A stretch of 64,000 bases of DNA from CAIQQQ01 sp040399685. Lineage in GTDB: Bacteria > Pseudomonadota > Alphaproteobacteria > Acetobacterales > Acetobacteraceae. The position numbers and the translations under genes were made by a program. Positions 34,945 to 44,362 of this stretch are shown one piece after another (position 1 is the first letter of the stretch; each line of letters begins with the position of its first letter). The stretch spans positions 1 through 64,000 of the forward strand of contig JBBART010000024.1 of the NCBI GenBank assembly GCA_040399685.1, written 5' to 3'. Below the pieces are notes generated by a model, which was given only the letters and a program-made list of their open reading frames with translations, searched no databases and was not told the DNA's origin.

Positions 34945-35562
34945 ATGACCAAGCGCGCAGAAAGTAAGTACAAGATTAACCGCCGCCTTGGCGTGAACCT
35001 TTGGGGTCGCCCGAAGTCGCCGCTGGCGAAGCGCGATTACGGCCCAGGTCAGCACGGCCAGCGCCGCAAGGGCAAGCCCACCGACTTCGGCATCCAGCTG
35101 ATGGCCAAGCAGAAGCTCAAGGGCTACTACGGCAACATCGGCGAGAAGCAGTTCCGCAAGTATTACTTCGAGGCCGTGCGCCGCAAGGGCGACACCTCCG
35201 AGAACCTGATCGAATTGCTGGAGCGTCGCCTGGATGCGGTGATCTATCGCATGAAGCTGGCGATCACGCCGTTCGCTTCGCGCCAGTTCATCAACCACGG
35301 TCACATCACGGTCAACGGCAAGCGGGTGAACATCCCTAGCTACCTCGTGAAGGACAACGACGTGATCGAGGTGAAGGAAAAGTCGAAGCAGCTCGCATGC
35401 TTGCTCGACGCGTCCCAGACCGCCGAACGCGACGTGCCGGAATACGTTGAAGTCGATCACCGCGCCATGAAGGGCCGCTTCATCCGCGCCCCGAAGCTCA
35501 CCGATGTGCCGTATCCGGTGCAGATGGAGCCAAACCTGGTGGTCGAATTCTACTCGCGTTGA
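34945..35562 (+). CDS. rpsD: 30S ribosomal protein S4
   Basis: 205 residues. A strong AAGGAG ribosome-binding site lies seven bases before the ATG. MTKRAESKYKINRRLGVNLWG, the PGQHG loop and the S4 RNA-binding domain (LERRLDAVIYRM, FINHGHITVNG) identify it. S4 nucleates 16S assembly and often represses its own translation. It stands alone here, outside the alpha operon, as in other alphaproteobacteria. A clear terminator follows. Confidence 0.97.
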   Translation: MTKRAESKYKINRRLGVNLWGRPKSPLAKRDYGPGQHGQRRKGKPTDFGIQLMAKQKLKGYYGNIGEKQFRKYYFEAVRRKGDTSENLIELLERRLDAVIYRMKLAITPFASRQFINHGHITVNGKRVNIPSYLVKDNDVIEVKEKSKQLACLLDASQTAERDVPEYVEVDHRAMKGRFIRAPKLTDVPYPVQMEPNLVVEFYSR

Positions 35563-35621
35563 TTTCGACTTACGGAGAGTAAGCCGCGATGCCGGCCCAT
35601 TTGGCATCTGGCTGAAACATC

Positions 35622-35655
35622 AAACCCGCTGCACCTTGTGTGCAGCGGGTTTTTT
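35622..35655 (+). terminator. Rho-independent terminator after rpsD
   Basis: Perfect 13-base arms 35622-35634 and 35640-35652 with a five-base loop (CTTGT), followed by TTTATTG. It separates rpsD from the asparaginase gene. Confidence 0.88.
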
Positions 35656-35672
35656 ATTGAGGAAATGCCACG

Positions 35673-36668
35673 ATGGACGCTGTTCTGGTCGAAGTAACGC
35701 GCGGTGCGCGGGTGGAGTCGCGCCATGCCGGGTCAGCGGTGGTGGTGGACGCCAAGGGGCGCGTGGTGTTCGGCGTGGGCCATACCACCGCAGCCGTCTA
35801 TCCGCGCTCGGCCGTCAAGGCGCTGCTGGCGCTGCCGCTGGTGGAATCAGGTGCTGCCGACCGTCTGGGCCTGACCGACGCCGAACTGGCGCTGGCCTGC
35901 TCGTCGCATTCCGGCGAGCCGATCCACACCGAGACGGCGGCATCCATGCTCGCCAAGGCGGGCCGCGATGTCGGCTGCCTGGAATGCGGCACGCATTGGC
36001 CGTCACGCGACGTCGCGGCGCGTGCGCTGGCCGCGGCGGGCGCCGAGCCATCGGCACTGCACAACAATTGCTCGGGCAAGCATGCAGGCTTTGTCTGCCT
36101 GTCGTGTGACCAGGGCATCGACCCGGCCGGCTATATCCAGCCAGAGCATTCGGCCATGCGCGCGGTCACGGCGGCCCTGGCGGAAACCACGGGCGTGAGG
36201 CTCGACGAACAGAACCGCGCCATCGATGGCTGCTCCATCCCCACCTACGCCATCCCCTTGCAGGCCCTCGCCTTGGCCTTCGCCCGGTTCGGCAGCGGCA
36301 TGGGGCTGTCGGCCGACCGCGCCGCCGCGGCACTGCGCCTGCGCCGGGCCGTTGCCGCCCACCCGTTCATGGTGGCCGGTACCGGCCGTTTCGACACCCG
36401 GCTGATGACAGCCCTCGGTGGGCGGGTATTTAGCAAAACCGGCGCCGAGGGCGTGTTCTGCGCGGCCTTGCCGGAACTGGGACTGGGCATTGCGGTGAAA
36501 TGCGACGACGGCGCCGGCCGGGCGGCAGAGGTGGTGACGGCGGCCCTGATCAATCGCTTCCTGAAACCCGAAGGCGGCGTGATCGAAACATTGCTGCGAC
36601 CGGAACTGGTGAACTGGAATGGTATTAAGGTGGGTGAGATGCACGCATCCGCTGCTCTGACAGGCTGA
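35673..36668 (+). CDS. ansA: L-asparaginase II family (thermolabile, Rhizobium type)
   Basis: 331 residues of the Asparaginase_II family, which is unrelated to E. coli AnsA/B. It hydrolyses asparagine to aspartate and ammonia. Visible parts are VYPRSAVKALLALPL, ACSSHSGEPIHTE (the SxxK/Ser pair lies in these two segments), NNCSGKHAGF with the zinc-linked Cys, DGCSIPTYAIPL and GTGRFDT. There is no signal peptide, so it is cytosolic. The symbol is by family analogy. Confidence 0.9.
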   Translation: MDAVLVEVTRGARVESRHAGSAVVVDAKGRVVFGVGHTTAAVYPRSAVKALLALPLVESGAADRLGLTDAELALACSSHSGEPIHTETAASMLAKAGRDVGCLECGTHWPSRDVAARALAAAGAEPSALHNNCSGKHAGFVCLSCDQGIDPAGYIQPEHSAMRAVTAALAETTGVRLDEQNRAIDGCSIPTYAIPLQALALAFARFGSGMGLSADRAAAALRLRRAVAAHPFMVAGTGRFDTRLMTALGGRVFSKTGAEGVFCAALPELGLGIAVKCDDGAGRAAEVVTAALINRFLKPEGGVIETLLRPELVNWNGIKVGEMHASAALTG

Positions 36669-36716
36669 TCCACCCGGACGGCCCTGGCTGCGCCCTCACG
36701 CCGGGAGCACACCGCC

Positions 36717-36866
36717 ATGACCATGAACATCGTTTTGCTGCAACCGTTGGTCGCTCTGCTCGCCGGCGTCCTTATCCTGGCAATCCCGCGCCTGTTGAAC
36801 GTGATCGTGGCGGTTTATCTGATTCTGGTTGGGCTCTCCGGCCTGTATCCGCATTTGCTCCGTTGA
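36717..36866 (+). CDS. DUF3096 family small membrane protein
   Basis: 49 residues, too short for normal ORF cut-offs: MTMNIVLLQPLVALLAGVLI, then the PRLLNVIVAVYLILVG signature of DUF3096. It has two membrane helices. Function is unknown. The ATG at 36717 follows CGGGAG. It sits between ansA and the peptide-binding gene, with 94 bp before the latter. Confidence 0.8.
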   Translation: MTMNIVLLQPLVALLAGVLILAIPRLLNVIVAVYLILVGLSGLYPHLLR

Positions 36867-36960
36867 ACCTGAAGCGGAACGATCATCGCGGGGGCGCCAT
36901 GCTGGTTGCGCAAATCAGTATTGCGGTTATCCTTTTGTTTCGAATGAAACAGGGGCGAAC

Positions 36961-38541
36961 ATGATGCGCGCGAGATTATTGGTGGCGTTGGGGTGCGTTA
37001 TTGGCGTTGGGGCGGCCGTGCCAGCCCAGGCGGCCGTGTTCAAATGGGCCAATAACGGCGACGTGCGGGCGATGGACCCGAACACGCTCAACGAGACGGT
37101 GCAGAATTCCCTGCTTGCCAACATCTACGAGCCGCTGGTTCGTCGTGACAAGAATCTGGCCGTCGAGCCGGCATTGGCAACCAGTTGGGAACAGACCAGC
37201 CCGGTTCTGTGGCGCTTCCACCTCCGCCCCGGCGTGAAATGGGAAGACGGCAGCCCGCTGACCGCCAACGACGTGGTGTTCTCGTTCAAGCGCATCGGCT
37301 CGAAAAGCTCGCAGCAGGCAGACGTGGTCGGCGCGATCAAGGAAATCCGCAAGATCGACGATCTGACGGTGGAGATCGAGACCAAGGGGCCGGACCCGAT
37401 CCTGCTCTCCGAACTCACCTCGATGTCCATCATGAACGAAGCCTGGTGTGTGAAGAACAACGCCGCCGAGCCTGCCATCGTCGGCACCAACGAAAACTAC
37501 GCCCTGCGCAACGCCATGGGCACCGGCCCGTTCCGCATGACCGTGCGCGAGCCCGATCGCCGCACGGTGATGGAAAAGAACCCAGGCTGGTGGGACAAGC
37601 CCGAGCACAATCTGGAGCGCTTCGAATTCACCGTCATCGGCTCCGACCCCACCCGCGTCGCAGCTTTGCTGTCGGGCGAGATGGACATGATCTATTCCGT
37701 GCCGACGCAGGACATGGACCGGATCAGCAAGACCGAAGGCCTGAAGCTCATCGTGGGACCAGAACTCCGCACGATCTATCTCGGCCTGGATCAGATCAAT
37801 CCCGAGTTGCTGAAATCCACCGTCAAGGGCAAGAACCCGCTGAAGGACAAGCGCGTCCGTGAAGCGTTCGCCCTCGCCATCGACGAGGAAGCCATCGCCA
37901 AGGTGGTGATGCGCGGCCAGGCCAAGCCAACTTGGGAACTCTGGGGCGCCGGCATCACCGGCTTCAACCCGGCACTGAACGTGCGTCCCAAGACCGATGT
38001 GGCGCGCGCCAAGGCCCTGCTGGCCGAAGCGGGCTACCCGAACGGCTTCGGCATCACGCTCGACTGCCCGAACGACCGTTATGTGAACGACGAAGCGATC
38101 TGCACCGCCATCTCGTCCATGATGGCCAAGGTGGGCGTGAAGGTGGACGTGTATGCCCGCACCAAGGTGAAGTTCTTCGCCGAGGTCGGCTACCCCCGCT
38201 ATGAGACCAGCTTCTACATGCTGGGCTGGACCCCGGCCACGTATGACGCCCACAACGCCTTGAAGCAGTTGATGGAAACCCGCGGCCAGCCGGGCCACGG
38301 CCTGGGCAACGATGGTGGCTATTCGAACCCCAAGGTGGACGACCTGATCGAAAAGATCGGCGTCGAACTGGACCAGCCAAAGCGCCTCGCCATGATCGAC
38401 GATGCGATGAAGACCATCCAGGGCGATTTCGGCACCATCCCGCTGCACCAGCAAACCATCGTCTGGGCGGCGAAGAAGAACATCGAACTCACCCAGCCCG
38501 CGGATAACTATTTCCCAATGCGCTGGGTTAAAGTGAAATAG
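36961..38541 (+). CDS. ABC transporter substrate-binding protein, DppA/OppA family
   Basis: 526 residues with a signal peptide (MMRARLLVALGCVIGVGAAV...AQA). Family landmarks are DPNTLNETVQNSLLANIYEPL, WRFHLRPGVKWEDGSPLTANDVVFSF (part: RFHLRPGVKWEDG), and KDKRVREAFALAIDEEAI. It should bind a peptide or opine in the periplasm. No permease or ATPase genes adjoin it, so its partners are elsewhere. The frame open to 36829 is trimmed to the paired ATGs at 36961/36964. Confidence 0.9.
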   Translation: MMRARLLVALGCVIGVGAAVPAQAAVFKWANNGDVRAMDPNTLNETVQNSLLANIYEPLVRRDKNLAVEPALATSWEQTSPVLWRFHLRPGVKWEDGSPLTANDVVFSFKRIGSKSSQQADVVGAIKEIRKIDDLTVEIETKGPDPILLSELTSMSIMNEAWCVKNNAAEPAIVGTNENYALRNAMGTGPFRMTVREPDRRTVMEKNPGWWDKPEHNLERFEFTVIGSDPTRVAALLSGEMDMIYSVPTQDMDRISKTEGLKLIVGPELRTIYLGLDQINPELLKSTVKGKNPLKDKRVREAFALAIDEEAIAKVVMRGQAKPTWELWGAGITGFNPALNVRPKTDVARAKALLAEAGYPNGFGITLDCPNDRYVNDEAICTAISSMMAKVGVKVDVYARTKVKFFAEVGYPRYETSFYMLGWTPATYDAHNALKQLMETRGQPGHGLGNDGGYSNPKVDDLIEKIGVELDQPKRLAMIDDAMKTIQGDFGTIPLHQQTIVWAAKKNIELTQPADNYFPMRWVKVK

Positions 38542-38579
38542 CCTACCTGAGCGCGTGCCGGAGCCTTATAAGCTCCGGC

Positions 38580-40121
38580 ATGAGCACAGATGCAGCCTTC
38601 GAGATCGCCCGCCGCCGCACGTTCGCGATCATCTCCCATCCTGACGCCGGCAAGACCACCCTGACCGAACGGTTGCTCCGCGAAGGCGGCGCCATCCAGA
38701 TGGCCGGCAACGTGCGCGCCAAAGGCGAACGACGCCGCACCCGGTCCGACTGGATGGGAATCGAGCGCGATCGCGGCATTTCCGTGGTCACCTCGGTGAT
38801 GACGTTCGAACACGCCGGCTGCGTGTTCAACCTGCTCGACACCCCAGGCCATGAAGACTTCTCCGAAGACACCTACCGCACCCTGACCGCCGTGGACGCG
38901 GCGGTGATGGTGATCGACGCCGCCAAGGGCATCGAGGCACGCACCCGCAAGCTGTTCGAAATCTGCCGCCTGCGCGACATTCCCATCATCACCTTCATCA
39001 ACAAGATGGACCGCGAGGCGCAGGACCCGTTCGCCCTGCTCGATGAAGTCTCCCAGGCCCTGGCGCTGGACACCGCCCCCGTCACCTGGCCGGTCGGCCG
39101 CGCCTCCGAATTCGTCGGCACCTACGACATCCGCAAGCACACCTATCGCCTGACCACCGAGCTGTCGCAGTCCGACCCGCGGATGATCGCTATGGGCGAG
39201 GAACTCGACCTCGTGCGCGGCGCCCTGCCGGAATTCGACCTGGAAAGCTTCGAGGCCGGCCACCTGACGCCGGTGCTGTTCGGCAGCGCCATCCGCGACA
39301 TCGGCGTGGGTGACCTGCTGGACGCCTTGGCCGAATACGGCCCCAAGCCCCGCGCCCAACCGGCCGACACCCGCATCGTGCAGGCCAACGAGACGAACCT
39401 CACGGCCCTGGTGTTCAAAATCCAGGCGAACATGGACCCCAACCACCGCGACCGTATCGCCTTCGCCCGCGTGTGTTCCGGCAAGCTGGTGCGCGGCATG
39501 CGCCTCAAGCAGGTCCGCACCGGCAAGCTCATCCCGCTGCACGCCCCACAGTTCTTCTTCGCCCGCGACCGCCAGATCGCCGATGAAGCCTATGCCGGCG
39601 ACGTGGTGGGCATCCCCAACCACGGCACGCTCCGAATTGGCGACACGCTGAGCGAAGTGGAAGACCTGAACTTCGTTGGCGTGCCCTATTTCGCCCCCGA
39701 AATCCTGCGCCGCGTGCGGCTGTCGGACGCGATGAAGGCCAAGAAGCTGCGCCAGGCGTTGCAGGAACTGGCCGAGGAAGGCGTGGTGCAGCTGTTCCGC
39801 CCGCAAGACGGCTCGCCGCCGATGGTCGGCGTGGTCGGCACCTTGCAGCTGGACGTGCTGCTGGCCCGCCTGGCTGGCGAATACGGCGTGCCGATCGGCT
39901 TCGACAACACCCCCTACCAACTCGCCCGCTGGGTCTACGGCGACCGCGCGTTGGTGGAAAAATTCTGCGCCGACCAACGCACCTCCATGGCTGACGACGT
40001 TGACGGAGACCCGGTCTACCTCGCCTCCAGCAATTTCATGATGCGCCGCACGGCCGAGCAGAACCCGGGTCTCACCTTCCGCGACATCAAGGATTTCCGG
40101 GCGGAGAAAACCGCAGCTTGA
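38580..40121 (+). CDS. prfC: Peptide chain release factor 3
   Basis: 513 residues. The GTPase start is RRRTFAIISHPDAGKTTLTE, with G2 at RGISVVTSVM, G3 DTPGHEDFSEDTYR and G4 NKMDR. RF3 removes RF1/RF2 from the ribosome. The pattern SEDTYRTL separates RF3 from EF-G and from TypA/LepA. It is followed by paired T-rich hairpins at the convergent junction. Confidence 0.95.
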   Translation: MSTDAAFEIARRRTFAIISHPDAGKTTLTERLLREGGAIQMAGNVRAKGERRRTRSDWMGIERDRGISVVTSVMTFEHAGCVFNLLDTPGHEDFSEDTYRTLTAVDAAVMVIDAAKGIEARTRKLFEICRLRDIPIITFINKMDREAQDPFALLDEVSQALALDTAPVTWPVGRASEFVGTYDIRKHTYRLTTELSQSDPRMIAMGEELDLVRGALPEFDLESFEAGHLTPVLFGSAIRDIGVGDLLDALAEYGPKPRAQPADTRIVQANETNLTALVFKIQANMDPNHRDRIAFARVCSGKLVRGMRLKQVRTGKLIPLHAPQFFFARDRQIADEAYAGDVVGIPNHGTLRIGDTLSEVEDLNFVGVPYFAPEILRRVRLSDAMKAKKLRQALQELAEEGVVQLFRPQDGSPPMVGVVGTLQLDVLLARLAGEYGVPIGFDNTPYQLARWVYGDRALVEKFCADQRTSMADDVDGDPVYLASSNFMMRRTAEQNPGLTFRDIKDFRAEKTAA

Positions 40122-40152
40122 TTTTAACAAGTATTGTTTAGGCGGAAGAAAG

Positions 40153-40176
40153 GGTTCTTTTTTGAAAAAAAGAACC
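40153..40176. terminator. T-rich/A-rich hairpin after prfC
   Basis: GGTTCTTTTT and AAAAAGAACC pair around a short centre, then AAAAAAC. It is one of a pair between convergent prfC and the AIM24-like gene. Confidence 0.7.
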
Positions 40177-40198
40177 AAAAAACTTCATGAATTTACAT

Positions 40199-40226
40199 GC
40201 ATGGCGCGGCCTCTGCCGCGCCATGC
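40199..40226. repeat. GC-rich hairpin between two T-rich hairpins
   Basis: Perfect 11-base arms GCATGGCGCGG (40199-40209) and CCGCGCCATGC (40216-40226) around CCTCTG. It lies between the two terminator-like hairpins. Confidence 0.7.
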
Positions 40227-40251
40227 GCCGAAATGAATGGAAGTCTTTTTG

Positions 40252-40275
40252 CTTCTTTTTCTTCAGAAAAAGAAG
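40252..40275. terminator. T-rich/A-rich hairpin before the AIM24-like gene end
   Basis: CTTCTTTTT (40252-40260) and AAAAAGAAG (40267-40275) around CTTCAG. Oriented to end the minus-strand AIM24-like transcript. Confidence 0.7.
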
Positions 40276-40306
40276 ACCTTCCTGTCCTGACGCACGCAAC
40301 ATTCAT

Positions 40307-41077
40307 CTAAGCGTTGCTGTCGTTCGAACCGCTGAAGAGGCTGCCCAAAATCCCACCCACGGCACCGGTGGCCAACATGCCGCCGGGCCCGCTGGAATCG
40401 GATTTGGCGCCCGGCAGATAGCGGCCGATTTCCTCGGCCAGATTGATGATCGGCATGCTCTGCAACGCCACATGGCCCGGCCCGGTCAGCGTCGCCAGAA
40501 ACAGGCCCTCGCCGCCGAACAGCACGTTCTTGAAGCCGCGCACCATCTGGATATCAAAGCCCACGCTCGGGTCCAGCGCGCCCACATGGCCGGCATGAAC
40601 CAGCAGCCGTTCGCCCGGCGCCAGATCCTTCTCCACCACCTCGCCCGACAGATCGAGGAACACGGTTCCAGGGCCTGTCACCTTCTGCAGGATAAACCCT
40701 TCACCGCCAAAGAAGCCGGCGCCGAGGCGTTTCTGGAACGCAATCTCCAACGTCACCGACTTTTCGGCGCACAGAAACGTCTCCTTGCGGCAGATCAGCG
40801 ACTGCCCGGCGCCGAGCTGCACCGGCATCATGGTGCCCGGAAAGCGCGGCGCGAACGCCACATGGCCATCCCCGGTCGCGGTGAACTCGGTGATGAAAAA
40901 GCTGCCGCCACCCAGGCTGCGCTTGATGCCGGACAGGAAGCCGCCGCCGGTGTTGGTGTTCATCGTGATGGCATCGTTCATCCAGCACATACAGTTGGTC
41001 TGGCTGAACACCGTCTCCCCGGGCATGAGGTCAATCGCCACGGTCTGCATGATGGTGCCGTTGATCACATAGCGCAT
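40307..41077 (-). CDS. AIM24 (TIGR00266/DUF124) family protein
   Basis: 256 residues from the ATG at 41077, with GGGGG upstream. Beta-rich repeats such as GETVFSQTNCMCWMND, GSFFITEFTA, GEGFILQKVTGPG and GGEGLFLATLTGPG are typical of AIM24-like proteins. Family function in bacteria is poorly known; it has been linked to tryptophan RNA-binding-like folds and membranes. The tail is Gly/Ser-rich. The frame open to 41479 is a shadow of the cupin gene. Confidence 0.88.
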   Translation of the reverse strand: MRYVINGTIMQTVAIDLMPGETVFSQTNCMCWMNDAITMNTNTGGGFLSGIKRSLGGGSFFITEFTATGDGHVAFAPRFPGTMMPVQLGAGQSLICRKETFLCAEKSVTLEIAFQKRLGAGFFGGEGFILQKVTGPGTVFLDLSGEVVEKDLAPGERLLVHAGHVGALDPSVGFDIQMVRGFKNVLFGGEGLFLATLTGPGHVALQSMPIINLAEEIGRYLPGAKSDSSGPGGMLATGAVGGILGSLFSGSNDSNA

Positions 41078-41176
41078 GACGATCCCCCTTTGGTATTGGA
41101 ACGATTCGACAGCACCCACGACGGTTGTCAACTCAATCTCATCAGCGCCACACTCCCCAAAAACAGAGGAACCGCC

Positions 41177-41542
41177 ATGCCAACCATCGTCAAACACGCC
41201 GAGGGCGCGGATTTCGACCAGGGACTGCGCGCCTTCTTCGCCTATCGCGACCTCGGCATCGCCACCGCATCCGGCGGCAAGATCGGCGCGCATGTCATCC
41301 GCGCCGTACCGGGGGAGGGGCCGAAGCCCGCCTGGCACACCCACACGCTGGATTTTCAGATGGTCTATGTCCTGCGCGGCTGGGCCGAGTTCGAATACGA
41401 GGATATCGGCGTGGTGCGCATCGAAGCCGGCGCCTCGGTCTATCAACCGCCCGGCGTGCGCCACCGCGAGATCGCGCATAGCGACGATCTGGAACTTCTC
41501 GAAATCACGTCACCGGCGGAATTCGAAACCCACGCGGCGTAA
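41177..41542 (+). CDS. Cupin domain protein
   Basis: 121 residues from the ATG at 41177. The first cupin motif lies at PAWHTHTLDFQMVYVLRGW and the second at YQPPGVRHREIAH, giving His ligands for one metal. This is a single small beta-barrel. The reaction is unknown. It diverges from the AIM24-like gene across 99 bp and converges on grxD at a long hairpin. Confidence 0.88.
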   Translation: MPTIVKHAEGADFDQGLRAFFAYRDLGIATASGGKIGAHVIRAVPGEGPKPAWHTHTLDFQMVYVLRGWAEFEYEDIGVVRIEAGASVYQPPGVRHREIAHSDDLELLEITSPAEFETHAA

Positions 41543-41545
41543 AAT

Positions 41546-41585
41546 GCCTCCCGTCTTTCCCAACAAGCCGGGAAAGACGGGAGGC
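41546..41585. terminator. Long hairpin between convergent cupin and grxD genes
   Basis: Perfect 16-base arms 41546-41561 and 41570-41585 around an eight-base loop. No T-run, so termination may be bidirectional or Rho-assisted. Confidence 0.75.
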
Positions 41586-41592
41586 GGCAGTC

Positions 41593-41925
41593 TTACGCTT
41601 CCGCCTTGTGCGGAATACCCTTCTCGGCGAACAGCGCCGTCAGTTCGCCGTTCTGGAACATCTCGGTGATGATGTCGCAGCCGCCGACGAACTCGCCGCC
41701 AACGTAAAGCTGCGGAATGGTCGGCCAGTTCGAGAATGTCTTGATCCCGTCGCGCAGTTCGGCGTCCTCAAGCACGTTGGCGGTGGCGAACGGCACGCCG
41801 ACATGGGTCAGGATCTGCACAACGCGGGCCGAGAAGCCGCATTGCGGGAACATCGCGTTGCCCTTCATGTAGAGCATGACGGGGTTGGTTTCGATCTCAG
41901 ACTGGATACGAGCGGTGGCGGGCAT
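41593..41925 (-). CDS. grxD: Monothiol glutaredoxin (Grx4 type)
   Basis: 110 residues with the CGFS active site in MFPQCGFSARVV, preceded by the KGNAM/glutathione site and followed by WPTIPQLYVGGEFVGGCDII. Such proteins carry [2Fe-2S] clusters and work with BolA in iron regulation and Fe-S delivery. It lies 11 bp after bolA in the same direction. Confidence 0.96.
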   Translation of the reverse strand: MPATARIQSEIETNPVMLYMKGNAMFPQCGFSARVVQILTHVGVPFATANVLEDAELRDGIKTFSNWPTIPQLYVGGEFVGGCDIITEMFQNGELTALFAEKGIPHKAEA

Positions 41926-41936
41926 AGAGATGGCTC

Positions 41937-42170
41937 CTATTCGGGGGCGGAAGTTTGCAGAGCAAGAGCGTGCAGTTCGCCGCCCATGCGGCCGCGCAAG
42001 GCGGCATAGACGATCTGGTGCTGCTTCACCCGGCTGATCCCGCGGAAGGTTTCACTGACGACAGTTGCCGCATAGTGATCGCCATCCCCCGCGAGGTCTT
42101 CAATCGACACCTTCGCATCCGGAAGGGCGGATTTGATCAGGGCCTCGATCTCTTGGGCTTGCATGGCCAT
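41937..42170 (-). CDS. bolA: BolA family protein
   Basis: 77 residues. The class II KH-like fold shows EALIKSALPDAKVSIEDL, the DHYAATVVSETF loop, and KQHQIVYAALRGRMGGELHALAL. It forms a hetero-complex with Grx4-type glutaredoxin, which is its neighbour. It lies between purL and grxD, a conserved alphaproteobacterial order. Confidence 0.95.
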   Translation of the reverse strand: MAMQAQEIEALIKSALPDAKVSIEDLAGDGDHYAATVVSETFRGISRVKQHQIVYAALRGRMGGELHALALQTSAPE

Positions 42171-42174
42171 GGGG

Positions 42175-44352
42175 CTAGTTCATCCATTCCGCAAAGAAGC
42201 GCGCATGTTCAGCAGATAGCTCTATCATCGATATGGTGGCGCCACCGGCCAGTGTCAAATCGCTGCCGCCCGCCAATCCGAGCAGACGCGCCGGAATGTT
42301 CGCAGCAGACGCCGCCGCGAGCAAGGCAGACGGATTCGTCACCGCCAGCACGTAGCAGGCCTGATCCTCACCGAACCACCAGCCATGCTCCGCGATGTCA
42401 GCCGGTGGGGCCAGTAGCACCGCGCCGGTGTTGCCGCCCATCAGCATTTCGGTGATGGCCACGAGCAATCCGCCATCGGCGATGTCATGACAACCAGCCA
42501 CCGCACCCGCCAAAATCTGCGTCCGCACGAAATCACCGGTTGTGCGCTCAACGACCAGATCCACCGGCGGCGGCGGGCCTTCCTCGCGTCCGGCGATCTC
42601 ACGCAGCCACAGCGACTGGCCGAGATGACCGGCGATGCTGCCGATCAGGACCAGGCTCTGACCCGGCGCTGCCGCGAGGCCCACGGCCTGCGCCGCATCC
42701 TCCAGCACACCAAGCCCACCAATGGCCGGCGTCGGCAGAATGCCTTTGCCCTCGGTCTCGTTGTAAAGCGACACGTTGCCGCTCACGACCGGGAAATCCA
42801 GGGCGACGCAGGCGGCCGCAATGCCACGAATCGAGGCGGCGAACTGGCCCATGATCTCGGGCTTGGTCGGGTTGCCGAAATTCATATTGTCGGTGATGGC
42901 CAACGGCAGCGCGCCGACGGCCGTTATGTTGCGCCACGCCTCGGCCACAGCCTGCTTGCCGCCCATTTCCGGATCGGCCTGCACATAGCGCGGCGTCACG
43001 TCGGTGGTCAGCGCCACAGCGCGCTTCTTGCCTTCAATCCGCACCACGGCGGCATCAGCACCTCCCGGGCGCTTGACGGTCTGGCCGCCCACGGTGCTGT
43101 CGTACTGGTCATACACCCAGGCGCGCGAGCACAGATCGGGGCAACCGATCAGCTTGAACAGAGCCGGCAGAATCCCAACCGGATCGGCCACATCGCCCAG
43201 TTCCGCCTGCTTCGGCGTCTCGGTGGTGGGGCGATGATACAGCGGCGCCTGCTCGGCCAGCGGATCGAGCGGGATATCGGCTTCGATGACGCCGTTATGC
43301 TTCACCACGATATGGCCGGTGTCGGTGATATGGCCGACCACCGCGAAATCCAGGTCCCATTTCTCGAAGATGGCGCGCGCCACGTCCTCACGGTCCGGGC
43401 GCAGCACGATCAGCATGCGCTCCTGCGACTCGGACAGCATCATCTCATAGGCGGTCATGTGGGTTTCGCGCTGCGGCACATGGTCGAGATCCAACTCGAT
43501 GCCCACGCCGCCCTTGCCCGCCATCTCCACGGCCGACGAGGTCAGCCCGGCAGCGCCCATGTCCTGAATGGCCACGATCGCGTCGGTCGCCATCAGTTCC
43601 AGACACGCCTCGATCAGCAGCTTCTCAACGAACGGGTCACCCACCTGCACCGTCGGGCGCTTGCTCTCGCTGTCGGCATCGAATTCGGTGGACGCCATGG
43701 TGGCGCCGTGAATGCCGTCACGCCCGGTCTTGGAGCCGACATACACCACCGGGTTGCCCATACCGGCAGCCGCCGACAGGAAGATCTTGTCCTTGTCGGC
43801 AATGCCCACCGTCATCGCGTTGACCAGCGGATTGCCGTTGTAGGACGGATGGAAATTGATTTCCCCGCCCACCGTCGGCACGCCCACGCAGTTGCCGTAG
43901 CCGCCCACGCCGCGCACCACGCCATCGACGATGCGCTTGGTGTTGGCCAGCTTCGGGTCGCCAAAGCGCAGCGCGTTCAGGTTGGCAATCGGCCGCGCGC
44001 CCATGGTGAACACGTCGCGCAGAATGCCGCCCACGCCCGTCGCCGCGCCCTGGTAAGGCTCGATGAAGCTCGGGTGGTTGTGGCTTTCCATCTTGAAGAT
44101 GGCGGCCAGGCCCTCGCCGATATCCACAACGCCAGCGTTCTCGCCCGGCCCGTGAATGACCCAGGGGGCCTTGGTCGGCAGCGTCTTCAGCCACACGCGC
44201 GATGATTTGTAGGAGCAATGCTCGGACCACATCACGCTGAACACGCCAAGTTCAGTGAAGGAGGGCGTGCGGCCCATGATGTCCAGAACGCGCTGGTATT
44301 CCTCGGCACTCAGGCCGAATTCGGCGGCGAGCGCCTGATTGACGTCTTTCAT
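42175..44352 (-). CDS. purL: Phosphoribosylformylglycinamidine synthase subunit II
   Basis: 725 residues, the short form that needs PurS and PurQ. It converts FGAR to FGAM with ATP. Landmarks are MWSEHCSYKSSRVWLKTLP, the ATP-site GENAGVVDIGEGLA, and VKRPGGADAAVVRI. The ATG at 44352 is chosen over an upstream start inside purQ. bolA follows after four bases, so it is probably in the same transcript. Confidence 0.97.
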   Translation of the reverse strand: MKDVNQALAAEFGLSAEEYQRVLDIMGRTPSFTELGVFSVMWSEHCSYKSSRVWLKTLPTKAPWVIHGPGENAGVVDIGEGLAAIFKMESHNHPSFIEPYQGAATGVGGILRDVFTMGARPIANLNALRFGDPKLANTKRIVDGVVRGVGGYGNCVGVPTVGGEINFHPSYNGNPLVNAMTVGIADKDKIFLSAAAGMGNPVVYVGSKTGRDGIHGATMASTEFDADSESKRPTVQVGDPFVEKLLIEACLELMATDAIVAIQDMGAAGLTSSAVEMAGKGGVGIELDLDHVPQRETHMTAYEMMLSESQERMLIVLRPDREDVARAIFEKWDLDFAVVGHITDTGHIVVKHNGVIEADIPLDPLAEQAPLYHRPTTETPKQAELGDVADPVGILPALFKLIGCPDLCSRAWVYDQYDSTVGGQTVKRPGGADAAVVRIEGKKRAVALTTDVTPRYVQADPEMGGKQAVAEAWRNITAVGALPLAITDNMNFGNPTKPEIMGQFAASIRGIAAACVALDFPVVSGNVSLYNETEGKGILPTPAIGGLGVLEDAAQAVGLAAAPGQSLVLIGSIAGHLGQSLWLREIAGREEGPPPPVDLVVERTTGDFVRTQILAGAVAGCHDIADGGLLVAITEMLMGGNTGAVLLAPPADIAEHGWWFGEDQACYVLAVTNPSALLAAASAANIPARLLGLAGGSDLTLAGGATISMIELSAEHARFFAEWMN

Positions 44353-44362
44353 ATCGAATTCC

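Noticed and set aside
36976..38454. 492-codon minus-strand open frame
   Set aside because: Antisense to the peptide-binding protein gene.
38508..40178. 556-codon minus-strand open frame
   Set aside because: Antisense to prfC, whose GTPase motifs are all intact.
42487..44205. 572-codon plus-strand open frame
   Set aside because: Antisense to purL; His/Arg/Gln-rich shadow without family motifs.
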